From the NCBI GenBank assembly GCA_044508835.1, contig JBIQHD010000023.1, positions 12,781 through 76,780 of the forward strand: 64,000 nucleotides of DNA. Direction: 5' to 3'. The notes under the pieces are model-generated. The model searched no databases and was not told the origin of the DNA. It saw nothing but the letters and a program-made list of their open reading frames with translations. Each line of letters begins with the position of its first letter. Position 1 is the stretch's first letter. Origin of the DNA: JAKFDI01 sp044508835 (GTDB taxonomy: Bacteria; Pseudomonadota; Gammaproteobacteria; Burkholderiales; Burkholderiaceae_C). The position numbers were made by a program, and so were the translations under genes. Shown in pieces: positions 1 through 8,560 of this stretch.

Positions 1-161
1 ACCTCGCCCACGCCGGTGCGGCCGGCGCTGTCGGTGAGGATGGCGAGGTTGCGGGTGAAGAACGGCGCATGCGCGCCGCTCAGGTTGAGCAGCATGCTGT
101 CGCGCCCGGCGACGGGCACGACGCGAAGGTCTTTGATGACGGGGGTCGTGGTACTGCTCAT
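1..161 (-). CDS. gudD: Glucarate dehydratase, N-terminal fragment (cut by window edge)
   Basis: The minus strand opens with ATG at 161 and stays open to the window edge, giving 53 residues. The readable part contains PVIKDLRVVPVAGRDSMLLN and SGAHAPFFTRNLAILTDSAG, followed by TGVGEV. This is nearly the same as the N-terminus of enterobacterial GudD as I remember it. GudD is a cytoplasmic enolase-superfamily enzyme that dehydrates D-glucarate to 5-keto-4-deoxy-D-glucarate. The catalytic barrel lies outside the window. The gene is downstream of, and co-oriented with, the Bug protein at 344-1324 and the GntR gene at 1464-2216. The galactarate dehydratase gene garD lies 3.3 kb away, which supports a hexarate role. 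Confidence 0.9.
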   Translation of the reverse strand, partial: MSSTTTPVIKDLRVVPVAGRDSMLLNLSGAHAPFFTRNLAILTDSAGRTGVGE

Positions 162-187
162 GACATTCGGCGCATAGGCAAGAGGGC

Positions 188-232
188 TTCGACAAGCTCA
201 GCCCGGCCCTTCGACAAGCTCAGGGCGAACGG
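188..232. repeat. Tandem TTCGACAAGCTCAG repeat (REP-like)
   Basis: The 14-mer TTCGACAAGCTCAG occurs twice (188-201 and 210-223). The second copy is followed by GGCGAACGG. This unit is familiar as a dispersed intergenic repeat in Burkholderiales genomes; that is from memory and was not searched. It lies between the Bug gene and gudD on the same strand, so it would be part of their shared transcript. Confidence 0.7.
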
Positions 233-263
233 TACGCGCATCGCAACGCCGAAGGCGAGCGCC

Positions 264-343
264 CTCAAGCAAACGCCGCGGATCCGGCTCCGCCGGTCCG
301 CCAGCGTTGCCCCCTGGGGGGCGCGCGAAGCGCGTAGGGGGGG
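264..343 (-). repeat. Stop-proximal intergenic repeat, copy A
   Basis: Read on the minus strand, this begins directly after the stop codon of the Bug gene (344-346). It has a C-tract followed by TACGCGCTTCGCGCG, then a CCCCCC AGGGGG hairpin, then a GGACCGGCGGAGCCGGATCC hairpin, ending in GCTTGAG. Copies B (20021), C (23166) and D (31611) share this order of parts. The hairpins suggest a role in transcript 3' ends. Confidence 0.8.
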
Positions 344-1324
344 TCAATTCACTGTGATGTTGCCCGTAGCGATCACATGCTTCCAGCGCGCGAACTCCTC
401 GGCCTGGAACTTCGCGAACTGCGCGGGCGTGTTGGCGACGATCTCGAAGCCGAGGCCGGTGAGCTTGGGCTTGACCTGCGGGTCGTTGAGCGCGGCGGCG
501 ATGGCCGCATGCAGCTTGGCCTTCACGTCGGCGGGCAGGCCGTGCGGCGCGGCCACGGCCTGCCACGAGTACACGTCGGCGTTCTTCACGCCCGCCTCGG
601 CCAGCGTCGGCACGTCGGGCAGCAGCGGCGAGCGCTTGTCGCCCGTCACGGCCAGCGGGCGCAGCTTGCCGGCGGCCACGTGCTGCACCACGACGTTGAT
701 GTTCTGGAACGAGGCGTCGACCACGCCGCCCAGCAGGTCGGTCATGGCCGGGGCGCCGCCCTTGTAGGGCACGTGGATGCCGGTGGTGCCGGTCTGCTGC
801 CAGAACAGCGCCGCCGTCAGGTGGTCGGACGAGCCGCTGCCCGAGGAGGCGAAGGTCATCTTGCCGGGCTCCTTCTTCAGCGCCGCCAGCACGTCGGCCA
901 CGCTCTTCAGTGGCGACGCCGCCGGCACGACCAGGACGTTGGGCGCCTGCACCGCCACGGTGATGGGGTCGAGGTCCTTCAGCGCGTCGTAGGGCACGTT
1001 CTTGATGAGGTGCGGGGCAATGACGAAGGGCCCGAGCGACGACACGAAGAGGGTGTAGCCGTCGGGCGCGGCGCGCGCGACCTGCCCCGCGCCGATGGTG
1101 CCGGTGGCGCCGGCGCGGTTGTCGACCACGAAGCTCTGGCCCAGGCGGTCCTGCAGTTGCTGCGCCAGCGTGCGGGCGATCATGTCGGTGGAGCCGCCGG
1201 GCGGGAACGGCACGACGATGGTGACCGTCTTGCTCGGGTAGGCCGCGGTCTGGGCCGACGCGGGGGCCACGGCGGCGGCAAGCAGGGTGGCGGCGCACAG
1301 CGCCGTGCGGAGAAGGTGCTTCAT
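344..1324 (-). CDS. Bug-family (TctC-type) periplasmic solute-binding protein
   Basis: 326 residues, the usual Bug/TctC length. A signal peptide (about residues 1-25, ending PASAQ) is followed by YPSKTVTIVVPFPPGGSTDM, the typical family opening that includes the ligand loop. PDGYTLF, VPYKGGAPAMTDLLGG and the late AEAGV region also fit. ATG at 1324 is chosen because it gives a clean signal peptide and has GGAG a few bases upstream. The protein probably captures a carboxylate for a tripartite tricarboxylate transporter, but no TctA/TctB gene is adjacent. Position between gntR and gudD suggests D-glucarate or a related hexarate as ligand (inference). Confidence 0.92.
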   Translation of the reverse strand: MKHLLRTALCAATLLAAAVAPASAQTAAYPSKTVTIVVPFPPGGSTDMIARTLAQQLQDRLGQSFVVDNRAGATGTIGAGQVARAAPDGYTLFVSSLGPFVIAPHLIKNVPYDALKDLDPITVAVQAPNVLVVPAASPLKSVADVLAALKKEPGKMTFASSGSGSSDHLTAALFWQQTGTTGIHVPYKGGAPAMTDLLGGVVDASFQNINVVVQHVAAGKLRPLAVTGDKRSPLLPDVPTLAEAGVKNADVYSWQAVAAPHGLPADVKAKLHAAIAAALNDPQVKPKLTGLGFEIVANTPAQFAKFQAEEFARWKHVIATGNITVN

Positions 1325-1362
1325 GGCGGGCTCCAGGCGGCGGAGAAAGGCCGCGGTTGGCT

Positions 1363-1385
1363 GTTGTCGTACGTCATCGTACAAC
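1363..1385. promoter_or_regulatory. Candidate GntR/FCD operator upstream of the Bug gene
   Basis: GTTGTCGTAC (1363-1372) is followed after six bases by GTACAAC (1379-1385). Together they form two overlapping imperfect matches to the TTGT-N3-ACAA type of site. The block is about 40 bp upstream of the start at 1324 and echoes the better palindrome at 2298-2310. Confidence 0.4.
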
Positions 1386-1463
1386 TTAAACCGGAGGAAT
1401 GCCATTCCGGGAAAGCCCCGACTCCCGGAACGGCCCGCGCCCAGCCCGCGGCGGAGGCCGGCC

Positions 1464-2216
1464 TCAGGCCGAGCCGGCCGACACCAGCGCCGCCGCGCGC
1501 CGGCGGCGCTCGCGGCTGTTGGCGAGGTGCGTGCGCATGGCCGCGCGCGCGGCATCGGCGTCCTGCGCGGTGATGGCGTCGAGGATGCTCTCGTGCTCGG
1601 CGTTCACCCGGCGCAGGTAGGCCTGGCGCTCGCGGTCGATGTCGGGCGAGCCGGCGTCGAGCCGCGCCCGCGGAATGATCAGCGCGCCGAGCGTGGCCAT
1701 CAGCTGCGCGAAGTGGTCGTTCTGCGTCGCGCGGGCGATCTCGCTGTGGAACTGGAAGTCGGCCGCCACCGCGTCGCGCCCCGCCTCCACCGCCTGCGTC
1801 ATCGCGTCGAGCGCGCGCCGCATCGCCGCGAGGTTGTCGGCCGTGCGCCGCGCGGCGGCCAGCGCCGCGGCCTCGGTCTCCACGCCGATGCGCAGCTCGA
1901 GCACCGAGATCACGTCGTGCAGCGTGGCGAACTGCTCGGGCGCGATGCGAAAGCCGTTGCCCTCGGCCAGGCCGAGCACGAAGGTGCCCACGCCGTGGCG
2001 CGTCTCCACCAGGCCCGAGGCCTGCAGCTTGGAGATCGCCTCGCGCACCACGGTGCGGCTGACGCCGAACTCGGCCATGATTTCCGATTCGGTGGGCAGC
2101 TTGTCGCCGGTGGCGAGGCGGCCCTCGCGGATGCGCTCGCCCAGCGCCTCGACGAGCGCGAGGCCCAGCGTGCGCGGGCGCCGCCGCGCGGAGATGACTT
2201 CGGGAACGCTGCTCAT
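1464..2216 (-). CDS. GntR-family (FadR/FCD subfamily) transcriptional regulator
   Basis: 250 residues. The N-terminal winged helix-turn-helix covers about residues 12-75, with ESEIMAEFGVSRTVVREAIS as the recognition region and VETRHGVGTFV as the wing. The C-terminal FCD domain has the DFQFHSEIARATQ, NAEHESIL and MRTHL segments, whose histidines normally bind a metal near the effector. ATG at 2216 is preferred because it has AGGAAG just upstream; an in-frame ATG at 2252 would add 12 residues. The gene begins the minus-strand run gntR - Bug - gudD and is divergent from Bug - garD. It is therefore the likely hexarate-responsive repressor of both arms, acting at 2298-2310. Confidence 0.9.
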   Translation of the reverse strand: MSSVPEVISARRRPRTLGLALVEALGERIREGRLATGDKLPTESEIMAEFGVSRTVVREAISKLQASGLVETRHGVGTFVLGLAEGNGFRIAPEQFATLHDVISVLELRIGVETEAAALAAARRTADNLAAMRRALDAMTQAVEAGRDAVAADFQFHSEIARATQNDHFAQLMATLGALIIPRARLDAGSPDIDRERQAYLRRVNAEHESILDAITAQDADAARAAMRTHLANSRERRRRAAALVSAGSA

Positions 2217-2297
2217 CGGCTTCCTGACAGATGACTCCGTGGATACCCGCATGCGTCTTGACAGACGCCGGGGCCCTGCTTGAGGATTTCGATTGAT

Positions 2298-2310
2298 GTT
2301 GTACGACAAC
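2298..2310. promoter_or_regulatory. Candidate FCD-GntR operator in the divergent intergenic region
   Basis: GTTGTACGACAAC is a perfect 5-bp inverted repeat around a 3-bp centre. It matches the NTNGTNNNACNAN pattern common for FCD-type GntR regulators such as PdhR, LldR and UxuR. It lies 82 bp upstream of the regulator start (2216) and about 150 bp upstream of the plus-strand Bug gene (2463), where one bound regulator could control both directions. Confidence 0.55.
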
Positions 2311-2462
2311 TGATGACGGACGACAAGACCTTCGGAACCCAATGTACCAACTCCACGGCCTGGCGGGCGCTTCCTGCGCACCGGCGAACGCCGTTCCGAC
2401 CGAATCGAGACCGTCGACCTGCGCCGAGTTTCCCCAAGCCCCCAACCTCCCGGAGTTTCGAC

Positions 2463-3440
2463 ATGCCCGTCACCCGCCGCCCCTTCGTCGCCCTGACGCT
2501 CGCCGCCCTCTGCGGCACCGCCTTCAACGTCCACGCGCAGGAGGCGTGGCCGGCCAGGCCGGTGCGCATCGTCGTGCCGTTCGCGGCCGGCGGCACCTCC
2601 GACATCCTCGCGCGCACGCTGGCCGAGAAGCTGCAGGCGGCGCTCGGCCAGACCATGGTCATCGAGAACAAGGCCGGCGCGGGCGGCGTGATCGGCGCCG
2701 ACGTGGTGGCGAAGTCGGCGCCCGACGGCTACACCTTCCTGCTGGGCACCATCGCGAGCCACGCCATCAACCCGGTGCTCAAGCCCAACATGCCCTACGA
2801 CGCGGCCAGGGACTTCGCGCCCGTGATCCTGCTGGGCAGCATCTCCAACGTGCTGCTCGTGGGCGCCGGCCAGCCCTACAAGAGCGTCAAGGACGTGATC
2901 GCCGCCGCCAAGGCCAGCCCCGGCAGCATCGCCTTCGCCTCGGCCGGCCAGGGCAGTTCGCAGCACATGTCGGGCGAGACCTTCAAGCTGCTGGCCGGCG
3001 CCGACATCACGCACGTGCCCTACAAGGGCAGCGCGCCGGCGGTGCAGGACCTGATCGCCGGGCAGATCCCGATGAGCTTCGAGACGGCCACCGTCGCGCT
3101 GCCGCACGTCAAGAGCGGCAAGGCGCGCGCGCTCGCCGTCACCTCCGCCCGGCGCAGCGCCGTGCTGCCCGACACGCCCACGCTGCAGGAAGCCGGCGTG
3201 CCCGGCTTCGACGTGGCGAGCTGGCAGGCGCTGTACGCGCCGGCGGGCACGCCGGCGGCCATCGTCGCGCGCATGAACGCCGAGATCCAGAAGATCATCG
3301 CCACGCCCGAGATGAAGGCCAAGATGGAAGGCCTCGGCCTCGAGTACGCGCCCAACACGCCGGAGCAGTTCGCCGACTTCGGCCGCGGCGAGCTCGTCAA
3401 GTGGACGAAGATCGTCAAGGACGGCAACGTCAAGCTCTGA
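2463..3440 (+). CDS. Bug-family (TctC-type) periplasmic solute-binding protein
   Basis: 325 residues with a signal peptide (about 1-25, ending NVHAQ) and the family opening RPVRIVVPFAAGGTSDILAR. PDGYTFLLG, VPYKGSAPAVQDLIAGQIPM and LQEAGVPGFDVASWQ also fit. ATG at 2463 gives the clean signal sequence. It is the first gene of the plus-strand arm and ends 5 nt before garD, so the two are probably cotranscribed. This makes galactarate (or glucarate) a good ligand candidate. It is a different sequence from the Bug protein at 344-1324, not a recent tandem copy, so the two may bind different hexarates. No membrane TctAB genes are adjacent. Confidence 0.92.
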   Translation: MPVTRRPFVALTLAALCGTAFNVHAQEAWPARPVRIVVPFAAGGTSDILARTLAEKLQAALGQTMVIENKAGAGGVIGADVVAKSAPDGYTFLLGTIASHAINPVLKPNMPYDAARDFAPVILLGSISNVLLVGAGQPYKSVKDVIAAAKASPGSIAFASAGQGSSQHMSGETFKLLAGADITHVPYKGSAPAVQDLIAGQIPMSFETATVALPHVKSGKARALAVTSARRSAVLPDTPTLQEAGVPGFDVASWQALYAPAGTPAAIVARMNAEIQKIIATPEMKAKMEGLGLEYAPNTPEQFADFGRGELVKWTKIVKDGNVKL

Positions 3441-3445
3441 TTCCC

Positions 3446-5008
3446 ATGCCCGCCGTGCCCAGGCCGCCGCTGTACATCCGCATGCACGAGCGCGACAACG
3501 TCGCGATCGTGGCCAACGACGGCGGCCTGGAGGCCGGCAGCGTGTTCCCGGGCGGCCTGGCGCTGCGCGAGCGCGTGCCGCAGGGCCACAAGGTGGCGCT
3601 CTCGGACATCGCCGCCGGCGAGCCGGTGCGCCGCTACGGCGTGGCGATCGGCCTGGCCGAGCGCGACATCGCGGCCGGCAGCTGGGTGCACGAGCGCCTG
3701 CTGAAGATGCCCGCGGCGCGCAGCCTCGACGGCCTGCCCGTCGCCACCGCCCGGCCCGCCGCGCTGCCGCCGCTCGAGGGCTACACCTTCGAGGGCTACC
3801 GCAACGCCGACGGCTCGGTGGGCACGCGCAACATCCTCGCCATCACCACCACGGTGCAGTGCGTGGCCGGCGTGGTGGCGCACGCGGTGCGGCGCATCAA
3901 GGCCGAGCTGCTGCCGCGCTTTCCGAACGTCGACGACGTGGTCGGGCTGGAGCACGGCTACGGCTGCGGCGTGGCCATCGACGCGGCCGATGCCGTGGTG
4001 CCCATCCGCACCCTGCGCAACATCAGCCTCAACCCGAACTTCGGCGGCGAGGTGATGGTGGTGAGCCTGGGCTGCGAGAAGCTGCAGCCCGAGCGCCTGC
4101 TGCCGCCCGGCAGCGTGCCCATCCGCGACGAGCGCGACGGGACGCAGGGCCTCGACGTGGTGCGCCTGCAGGACGAGGCGCACGTCGGCTTCGAGTCCAT
4201 GGTCGAGTCGATCCTGTCGCGCGCGGCCGGGCACCTGGCGCGGCTCGACGCGCGCCGCCGCGAGACCTGCCCCGCCTCCGAACTGGTGGTCGGCGTGCAG
4301 TGCGGCGGCAGCGACGCCTTCTCCGGCGTGACGGCCAACCCCGCGGTCGGCTTCGCCACCGACCTGCTGGTGCGCGCCGGCGCGAGCGTGATGTTCTCGG
4401 AAGTGACCGAGGTGCGCGACGGCATCGACCAGCTCACCGCGCGCGCGGCGAGCCCCGAGGTGGCCGAGGCCATGGTCCGCGAGATGGCCTGGTACGACGC
4501 CTACCTCGCCCGCGGCCGGGTGGACCGCAGCGCCAACACCACGCCGGGCAACAAGCAGGGCGGGCTGTCCAACATCGTGGAGAAGGCGATGGGCTCCATC
4601 GTCAAGTCGGGCACGGCGCCGATCTCGGGCGTGCTGGCGCCGGGCGAGAAGCTGCGGCGCAAGGGCCTGATCTACGCCGCCACGCCGGCCAGCGACTTCA
4701 TCTGCGGCACCCTGCAGCTGGCCGCCGGCATGAACCTGCACGTCTTCACCACCGGCCGCGGCACGCCCTACGGCCTGGCCGAGTGCCCGGTCATCAAGGT
4801 CGCCACGCGCAGCGACCTGGCCCGCCGCTGGCACGACCTGATGGACGTGAACGCCGGGCGCATCGCCGACGGCGAGGCCGGCATCGAGGACGTCGGCTGG
4901 GAGCTCTTCCACCTCATGCTCGAGGTGGCGAGCGGGCGGCGCACCTGGGCCGAGCGGCACCGGCTGCACAACGCGCTGGTGCTGTTCAATCCGGCGCCGG
5001 TGACCTGA
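3446..5008 (+). CDS. garD: Galactarate dehydratase (D-threo-forming)
   Basis: 520 residues, close to the roughly 523 of enterobacterial GarD. GarD dehydrates galactarate to 5-keto-4-deoxy-D-glucarate in the cytoplasm. The N-terminal SAF-like domain (about 1-100) contains NVAIVANDGGLEAGSVFPGG and QGHKVALSDI. The catalytic UxaA/GarD domain follows with LEGYTFEGYRNADGSVGTRN, GYGCGVAI, NPNFGGEVMVVSLGCEKLQP, QCGGSDAFSGVTANPAVGFA and TTGRGTPYGLAECPVIKVAT. These blocks match GarD more closely than altronate dehydratase UxaA. The start is ATG at 3446, 5 nt after the preceding Bug gene. With gudD in the same locus, both hexarates would converge on 5-keto-4-deoxyglucarate; the aldolase or dehydratase for the next step is not in the window. 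Confidence 0.95.
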   Translation: MPAVPRPPLYIRMHERDNVAIVANDGGLEAGSVFPGGLALRERVPQGHKVALSDIAAGEPVRRYGVAIGLAERDIAAGSWVHERLLKMPAARSLDGLPVATARPAALPPLEGYTFEGYRNADGSVGTRNILAITTTVQCVAGVVAHAVRRIKAELLPRFPNVDDVVGLEHGYGCGVAIDAADAVVPIRTLRNISLNPNFGGEVMVVSLGCEKLQPERLLPPGSVPIRDERDGTQGLDVVRLQDEAHVGFESMVESILSRAAGHLARLDARRRETCPASELVVGVQCGGSDAFSGVTANPAVGFATDLLVRAGASVMFSEVTEVRDGIDQLTARAASPEVAEAMVREMAWYDAYLARGRVDRSANTTPGNKQGGLSNIVEKAMGSIVKSGTAPISGVLAPGEKLRRKGLIYAATPASDFICGTLQLAAGMNLHVFTTGRGTPYGLAECPVIKVATRSDLARRWHDLMDVNAGRIADGEAGIEDVGWELFHLMLEVASGRRTWAERHRLHNALVLFNPAPVT

Positions 5009-5037
5009 GGCGCGGCGACTGTGGCATCTGCCGCGCC
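5009..5037 (+). terminator. GC-rich hairpin after garD
   Basis: GGCGCGGC (5009-5016) pairs perfectly with GCCGCGCC (5030-5037) across a 13-nt loop, immediately after the garD stop. There is no T-tract, so it may protect the mRNA 3' end or assist termination rather than act as a full intrinsic terminator. Confidence 0.35.
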
Positions 5038-5167
5038 GGCGTGCAGAAAACGTTTCAACAGGCCCGGATTCGCGCAGCCGTTCACGGATGGCACGGTGCA
5101 TCGAATTGCCCGCGCCGCACCGCTCGGGTAGAAACGGCGGCTTCGGGACAGCGCAGTTACAACAACA

Positions 5168-6610
5168 ATGAATCCACCGAACGCGGGCGTGAGCGATGCC
5201 CTGCTCGACGCCATGCAGTACGAGGCCGATCCCCTGGCCGACCGCACGATGGCGGCCATCCTGCATCCCGCCGGCGGGCCGGCGCCGCGGCCGCTGGCCG
5301 CCGAGCACCGGGAGTCCTGGCAGCGCATCGGCATCGTCAACCAGCAGATCGCCCACTGGACCGACAACGCGAGCATCGCCGACTGGGCGCCGCACGGCAC
5401 CGGCGTGCCCGACGACGTGGCGCGGGCGCTGCGCGACTACCTGGACGCATCGAGCGCCCTGCCCGACTGGGCCGACCGCGCGAAGATCCGCCGCGCCGAG
5501 GACCTCTTCATGCAGCAGGGCGTGCTCTCGTGCACCCTGCTCTTCTGCGCCAGCCTGCCCGAGTGCTACATGGTCCCCAGCCTCGCCGAGGTGCTGCAGA
5601 CCACCGGCCAGCTGGAGCAGCACACGGAGTACCGCATCCGCGCCACCGGGGCGATGATCTTCCCGGTGATGATGCGCGGCGGCCTGACCGACCCGTCGGG
5701 CGCGGGCGTCGCCCAGGTGCTCAAGGTGCGGCTGATCCACGCCACCATCCGCCACCTCATCCTGCGCGGCAGCCCCGACGACGCGCTCGCGGGCCTGGCC
5801 GGCGCGCGCCGCGTGCGCGGCCTGGGCGTGGTGCCGCCGCTCATGCGCGCGCGCGCCGGCGCCAGCATGCACGAGACCCTGTTCGCCCACGGCTGGAAGC
5901 TCGGCGAGGACGGCCTGCCCTGCAACCAGGAGGAGCTCGCCTACACCCTGCTCACCTTCGGCTACGTGCCGCTGCGCGGCATGCGCACGCTGGGCGTCGG
6001 CCTGTCGAAGGCCGACGAGGAGGCGACGCTGCACGCCTGGAACGTGATGGGGCATTTCGTCGGCGTGAAGCGCGAGCTGATGGCCGAGACGATGGAGGAG
6101 GCCGAGGCGCTGTTCGCCCGCATCCAGGCCCGCGGCCGGCAGCACCCGGTGGAGCCCGACTGCCGCCCCGACCTCGCCGGCGCGCTGATGCAGACCATGC
6201 AGGCGGTCATCCCCTGGCGCCTCGTGCGCCCCTTCCCGGTGCTGCTGACGCGCCGCCTGTGCGGGCGCGACGCGTCGCGGGAGCTGGGGCTGGACGGCCG
6301 GGTGTCGTGGCTGTCGAAGCTGCTGTTCGCGCTGGTGATGACGCTCGTGCGCGGCATCGACGCCCTGGCGCGCGTGTTCTTCGCCGAGTTCTCGCTCGCC
6401 CGGCTGTTCACCCGCATCGTCGGCTACCGCTTCCTCACGCAGATGCTGATGGACCAGACGCGCCCGCTCAAACTGCCCGACCCGGTGCTGGCCCGCGTCG
6501 ACCGGGTGATGTCGAACTGGGGCGACGACCCGGCGGCGCCGCGCTGGATGAACGCGCTGGAGGACTGCCTCACCACCCGCGGCGCCTGGCAGCCGGCCGC
6601 CCGCCGGTAG
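5168..6610 (+). CDS. MpaB/Lcp-type oxygenase family protein (DUF2236)
   Basis: 480 residues, no signal peptide. The core fits the family that contains fungal MpaB, bacterial latex-clearing protein Lcp and many uncharacterised DUF2236 proteins. The key block is IFPVMMRGGLTDPSGAG followed by VAQVLKVRLIHATIRHLILR (about 164-200), where H191 sits at the place expected for the haem axial ligand. NQEELAYTLLTFGYVPLRGM and AWNVMGHFVGVKRELM follow. The family typically cleaves C=C bonds of hydrophobic substrates using a b-type haem; the substrate here is unknown. A hydrophobic stretch near residues 390-420 may touch the membrane. The gene stands alone between garD and a cyclase gene. An annotation of rubber oxygenase would overreach. 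Confidence 0.75.
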   Translation: MNPPNAGVSDALLDAMQYEADPLADRTMAAILHPAGGPAPRPLAAEHRESWQRIGIVNQQIAHWTDNASIADWAPHGTGVPDDVARALRDYLDASSALPDWADRAKIRRAEDLFMQQGVLSCTLLFCASLPECYMVPSLAEVLQTTGQLEQHTEYRIRATGAMIFPVMMRGGLTDPSGAGVAQVLKVRLIHATIRHLILRGSPDDALAGLAGARRVRGLGVVPPLMRARAGASMHETLFAHGWKLGEDGLPCNQEELAYTLLTFGYVPLRGMRTLGVGLSKADEEATLHAWNVMGHFVGVKRELMAETMEEAEALFARIQARGRQHPVEPDCRPDLAGALMQTMQAVIPWRLVRPFPVLLTRRLCGRDASRELGLDGRVSWLSKLLFALVMTLVRGIDALARVFFAEFSLARLFTRIVGYRFLTQMLMDQTRPLKLPDPVLARVDRVMSNWGDDPAAPRWMNALEDCLTTRGAWQPAARR

Positions 6611-6682
6611 CGGGAAAACAGAACGCGACGCGGGGGCAACTCCCTGTAACAATCGCGTCCCGCACGGAAACGTCCCCGCGAC

Positions 6683-8479
6683 ATGCAGTCCCGTCCTCGC
6701 CCGACCGCCGCCATCCGCTCCCGAGGCCCGGGCCTGCGGGCGTGGATGCTCCTCCTGCTGCTCGGGCTGCTGCTGCCGCTGGCCGGCCGCGCCGCCGCCC
6801 CCGCGCCGCTGGTGCTGGACGACGCCGTGCCGGTCCACCAGGCCTGGCCGGCGGTCACCGTACTGCCCGAGGACGGCCGGCCGATCGACATCGCCGAGGC
6901 CATGGCGTCGGCGCAGCGCTTCGCCGTGCCGCAGACGGCCTACGGCACGCTCGGCATGCACAAGCAGCCGGTGTGGGTGCGGCTGCCGGTGTCGGTGCCG
7001 GCGCAGGCCGACGGCGTCTGGATCCTCGACATCGACTACGCGGTGCTCAACCGCATCGAGCTCCACGTGGTGCGCGACGGCAGCGTGCAGCAGCGCGTCG
7101 TGCTCGGCAACCTCGAGCCCTATGCGCAGCGCCCGCTCGCCAGCCGCACGCCGGCCACGCCGCTGGCGCTGGCGCCGGGCGCGAGCTACGAGCTCTTCAT
7201 GCGCGTGCACACGCTGGGCGGCATGATCCTGCCCATCACGCTGAACAAGCCGGCCGCCTTCCACGCCCGCGCGCTGAACGAGCAGCTGCTGCAGGGCCTG
7301 TTCACCGGCCTGGGCGTGTGGCTGCTGCTCTACAGCCTGCTGCAGTGGCTCACGCTGCGCGACAGCCTCTACGTCAAGTACGCGCTGCTGATCAGCGGCA
7401 GCATCACCTTCTCGATCTTCCAGTTCGGCCTGGGCCAGCAGTACCTGTGGACCGACAACAACTGGCTCGAGTTGCACGCCGGCGGGCTGTCGGCGCTGAT
7501 CGCCTCGACCGGCACCTTCCTCTTCGTCCAGCAGGCGCTGCTGCGCCCGGGCACCAGCCGCCTGTACAGCCGCGTCATGTACCTCGGCGCCGCCACGCTG
7601 CTGCTGTTCGCGCTGCTGTACGCGGCCGACCTGGTGCACGTGCACACCATCAGCATCGTGATCGGCACGCTCGGCCTGCTGCCAGCGCTGATGGGCCTGC
7701 CCGGCGCCATCACCCGGGCGCGGCGCGGCGACAGCGTGGGCTGGTACTTCCTGTTCGCCTGGCTCGGCTACTTCGTCTCGACCTGGCTGATGGTGCGCAT
7801 GATCAAGGGCGGCGTCGACGTGAACTTCTGGACGCTGCATTCGTTCCAGATCGGCGCCACGCTCGACATGCTGCTGTTCATGCGCGTGCTCAGCCTGCGC
7901 TCGGCCGAGCTGCACGCCCAGGCGCAGCGCGCCACCCGCGAGCGCGAGGTGCTGCTCTCGCAGGCCCTGACGGACCCGCTCACCGGCCTGCCCAACCGGC
8001 GCGGGCTCACCGCCGCGCTCGACGCGGCGCTGCCGCAGTGCTCCACCGAGAACCTGCTCGCCGTCTACATGCTCGACCTCGACGGCTTCAAGCAGGTGAA
8101 CGACCGGCACGGCCACGACGTGGGCGACGAGCTGCTGATCCAGGCGGCGCAGCGCCTGCGCTCCAACGTGCGCGCGGGCGACATGGTGGCGCGCCTCGGC
8201 GGCGACGAGTTCGTGGTCACCATCGGCGGGCTCAGGAGCGACCGCAAGGCGCACGAGCTCGGCGCCCAGCTCGTCACCGCCTTCCGCCAGCCGTTCGACA
8301 TCGGCGGGCGCATCTGCCACGTCGGGCTGACGATCGGCTACGTGCTCGTGCCCGTCGACGGCGACGACCCGGCCGGGCTGCTCAAGGGCGCCGACGCCGC
8401 GATGTACGCCGGCAAGCAGGGCGGCAAGAACTGCCTGCGCCGCGGCACGCCGGTGGCGACGGCCGTCGGCGCGCTGTAG
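6683..8479 (+). CDS. Membrane diguanylate cyclase (7TMR-DISM sensor plus GGDEF)
   Basis: 598 residues. A signal sequence or first helix (about 18-40) is followed by a periplasmic DISM-type sensor domain (about 45-190) and a block of seven membrane helices (about 210-410). After a short linker comes a GGDEF domain (about 435-590) containing DPLTGLPNRRG and DLDGFKQVNDRHGHDVGDEL. GGDEF itself is intact at 506-510. RAGD at 497-500 is exactly five residues before it, so the product-inhibition I-site is intact too. The protein should make cyclic di-GMP in response to a periplasmic ligand, possibly a carbohydrate as for other DISM proteins. It is a single-gene unit. Confidence 0.9.
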   Translation: MQSRPRPTAAIRSRGPGLRAWMLLLLLGLLLPLAGRAAAPAPLVLDDAVPVHQAWPAVTVLPEDGRPIDIAEAMASAQRFAVPQTAYGTLGMHKQPVWVRLPVSVPAQADGVWILDIDYAVLNRIELHVVRDGSVQQRVVLGNLEPYAQRPLASRTPATPLALAPGASYELFMRVHTLGGMILPITLNKPAAFHARALNEQLLQGLFTGLGVWLLLYSLLQWLTLRDSLYVKYALLISGSITFSIFQFGLGQQYLWTDNNWLELHAGGLSALIASTGTFLFVQQALLRPGTSRLYSRVMYLGAATLLLFALLYAADLVHVHTISIVIGTLGLLPALMGLPGAITRARRGDSVGWYFLFAWLGYFVSTWLMVRMIKGGVDVNFWTLHSFQIGATLDMLLFMRVLSLRSAELHAQAQRATREREVLLSQALTDPLTGLPNRRGLTAALDAALPQCSTENLLAVYMLDLDGFKQVNDRHGHDVGDELLIQAAQRLRSNVRAGDMVARLGGDEFVVTIGGLRSDRKAHELGAQLVTAFRQPFDIGGRICHVGLTIGYVLVPVDGDDPAGLLKGADAAMYAGKQGGKNCLRRGTPVATAVGAL

Positions 8480-8560
8480 CCCCGCGCCCGTCACCGCCTT
8501 GCGCCCGGCGGCACGGCGCCTGGGTTAGGGTCGGCGGGTCGATCCCTCCGCAGCCGCACC

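Noticed and set aside
188..223. Two TTCGACAAGCTCAG units considered as a start of a CRISPR array
   Set aside because: Only two units, 8-nt spacing, no cas genes; they fit a dispersed REP-like repeat instead.
1325..1555. N-terminal extension of the first Bug protein to 403 residues
   Set aside because: The extension is Arg/Ala-rich and overlaps the end of the gntR gene; ATG at 1324 gives a normal signal peptide.
3020..8494. Very long open frame on the minus strand (1824 codons), and a similar 1699-codon frame on the plus strand at 3859-8958
   Set aside because: Both are by-products of extreme GC content, which removes stop codons from other frames. They cross several real genes and give Arg/Ala/His-rich low-complexity sequence without domains.
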